From the NCBI GenBank assembly GCA_023665605.1, contig JAMPDP010000001.1:1028402-1092401 (forward strand): 64,000 nt of DNA. The letters run 5' to 3'. The stretch's first letter is position 1. Every line of letters starts with the position of its first letter. The position numbers were made by a program, and so were the translations under genes. The stretch comes from Candidatus Amulumruptor caecigallinarius (GTDB taxonomy: Bacteria > Bacteroidota > Bacteroidia > Bacteroidales > Muribaculaceae). This document shows positions 62,739 to 64,000 of the stretch, in pieces. Below the pieces are notes generated by a model. That model was not told where the DNA came from. It worked only from the letters and a program-made list of their open reading frames with translations, and ran no database searches.

Positions 62739-64000
62739 ATGAAACTCTCACGATATTTCTCCAAGCTCCTGTGGGTGCTTCCGGCGCTGATGCTCGCCGC
62801 CTGCTCCGACGACAAAGAGCCCGTGGACATCGCCACCGTAACCCCCTCGGAGGAGGAGGGTGCGGGCGTCGACGAGCTCACCCTCACCCTCACCGTACCG
62901 CAATATGAGGCTACGGAAATCGGCTCACGTGCCGCCGCCAACCCCACGGAGGTGATCAGCTCGCTCTCAGTGTTCTGCTACGGCACATCCGGTGCATGGC
63001 TGGAGACCACCTCCGCCCCCGGCCCGTGGACCATCAGCAGCGGCAAGGCCACCATCACGGTGCCCATCAACCGCAAGACAGCAAGCATCGAGGTGGTGAC
63101 CAACTATACCGCTGCGGCCTCTGACCGCAACCCCGCCGAAGTTTATGTACCCGCTACCTCCATTGACCCGGCCAAGCCGGTGATGTGGGGCGCCGCCAAG
63201 ATCAGCGCCATAGCAGGGGCCGCCCAGGGCAACGCTCAGGTGACGCTGGTGCGCAACTACGCCAAGGTGACGGTGCAGAAAGCAACCAACGCCACCGGCA
63301 ACTTCACCATCAACAGCTTCGGCGTGACCAACACTGCCACGCAAGGCTCTCTGGCTCCGGCTGACAAGAGCACGGCGCCCGTCAATGTCACCAACAAGGC
63401 CGGCGAGACCTTCACATACAACACCACCTCACCTTACCAAACGGTAAACGCCTCTGAGGCTGTGTATATCTTCGAGACCCCCGGCGATGTGGCAAATGCC
63501 AACGGCACGCTGCGCAGCGGCGGCCGCATCGTCATCAACATTGACGGCTCATGGTACTGCGTGGCGTTCCGCCAGCGCACGCCCCAGAGCAGCACCACCA
63601 CCTCGGAGACTCCCGGAGCCTACAACTACTCTCCGCTGCCCATCCTGCGTAACCACGTATATCAGGTGAAGGTGCTGGAAGTGCGTGAGGAGGGCTGGAG
63701 CACATTTGCCGAGGCAATGAAGGCTGCGCCTGACAACCGTCTGACCGTGCTGATCACTGACACCACCCCCGCCGTGACCGACATCACCGCCACCCGCGAC
63801 TATATGCTCGGCGTGAGCGATACCGCACAGGTGACAGCCGACGGCAAGGATGCAGCGGATGAGACCAACAACCCCGTGATTACCGTGGTATCCTCCTACC
63901 CCGGTACCCCGCAGATCAGCATTACCTCCGACCAGTCATGGGTGAAGGTGCCCGCAACCCTCACCCCCACGGGCACCGAGACCGCAACGAGTGGTGCCAA
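62739..64000 (+). CDS. Fimbrial minor-subunit-like lipoprotein, gene 6 (partial, cut by window end)
   Basis: An open frame of 420 codons runs to the window end without a stop. MKLSRYFSKLLWVLPALMLAACSDDKEP gives a lipobox (Cys ~22). Pilin-like N-terminus: LTLTVPQYEATEIGSRAAAN (~49-68), VISSLSVFCYG, VTLVRNYAKVTVQKATN (~170-186), then VYIFETPGD. From ~385 the sequence (PVITVVSSYPGTPQISITSD, then QSWVKV) looks like a BACON-type beta-sandwich, a domain often tied to glycan binding. It follows gene 5 by 38 nt and is probably another tip or accessory subunit. The complete length is not known. Confidence 0.75.
   Translation, partial: MKLSRYFSKLLWVLPALMLAACSDDKEPVDIATVTPSEEEGAGVDELTLTLTVPQYEATEIGSRAAANPTEVISSLSVFCYGTSGAWLETTSAPGPWTISSGKATITVPINRKTASIEVVTNYTAAASDRNPAEVYVPATSIDPAKPVMWGAAKISAIAGAAQGNAQVTLVRNYAKVTVQKATNATGNFTINSFGVTNTATQGSLAPADKSTAPVNVTNKAGETFTYNTTSPYQTVNASEAVYIFETPGDVANANGTLRSGGRIVINIDGSWYCVAFRQRTPQSSTTTSETPGAYNYSPLPILRNHVYQVKVLEVREEGWSTFAEAMKAAPDNRLTVLITDTTPAVTDITATRDYMLGVSDTAQVTADGKDAADETNNPVITVVSSYPGTPQISITSDQSWVKVPATLTPTGTETATSGA

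Noticed and set aside
1-64000. CRISPR array, prophage or complete insertion sequence
   Set aside because: No regularly spaced direct repeats, cas genes, phage genes or intact transposase are visible; the only transposase trace is the fragment at 41045-41190.

Overview
This window reads as chromosomal DNA of a G+C-rich member of the Bacteroidales; a Muribaculaceae-like gut bacterium is my best guess (inference). Evidence: at least a dozen start regions carry the Bacteroidetes -7 box TAnnTTTG, often with TTG or TTTG about 20 nt upstream; there is a type V (Mfa/Fim-like) fimbrial locus with lipoprotein pilins, a bS16 with a long Ala/Glu/Lys tail, the ilvD-ilvB-ilvN-thioesterase-ilvC order and a starch-type pullulanase. 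No phage, CRISPR array or rRNA operon is visible.

Layout. 1-2.7 kb: a HAD phosphatase, rpsP, and an AT-richer acyltransferase. 2.7-7.6 kb: an ABC-F ATPase and two AT-rich polytopic membrane proteins, the second with a nine-G run just after its start codon. 7.6-10.5 kb: gdhA between two copies of a large palindromic repeat, and an HdeD-like protein. 10.7-13.7 kb: rpsA, a tiny membrane protein and a secreted unknown. 13.8-18.5 kb: HipA-like kinase, DUF3037 and phosphoribosyltransferase genes that overlap, then a polyprenol-phosphate glycosyltransferase, dihydroorotase and a beta-barrel. 18.5-24.8 kb: branched-chain amino acid synthesis with an acyl-ACP thioesterase, closed by a strong terminator. 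24.9-30.8 kb: DUF177-rpmF-fabH, era, der, tyrS. 31.1-36.1 kb (minus): mltG, an AI-2E permease and a Ca2+-type P-ATPase. 36.1-40.6 kb (minus): a four-gene phosphonate operon. 41.5-44.5 kb: a small secreted protein, pullulanase and a winged-helix protein. 44.7-50.7 kb: a complete RND efflux system. 50.7-53.2 kb (minus): rnz, queC, tadA and two identical tRNA-Arg(ACG) genes. 53.8-64 kb: the fimbrial operon, cut by the window end.

The most interesting unit is the phosphonate operon. PEP mutase (fused to a cytidylyltransferase domain), phosphonopyruvate decarboxylase, an iron-alcohol-dehydrogenase-type reductase and a LicD transferase form a self-contained route to CMP-activated 2-hydroxyethylphosphonate and its attachment to a surface glycan. 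The aminotransferase that would give 2-aminoethylphosphonate is absent.

The second is a family of roughly 250-520 bp nested palindromes (copies near 7.65, 9.5, 40.8 and 53.3 kb, plus an end at position 38). The copy at 40.8 kb carries, at its exact centre, a fragment of an IS200/REP-type Y1 transposase with its HUH motif, which points to how the family spread. The third is the fimbrial locus, whose 1085-residue putative tip protein has C-terminal modules resembling starch-binding domains in DNA of visibly different composition.
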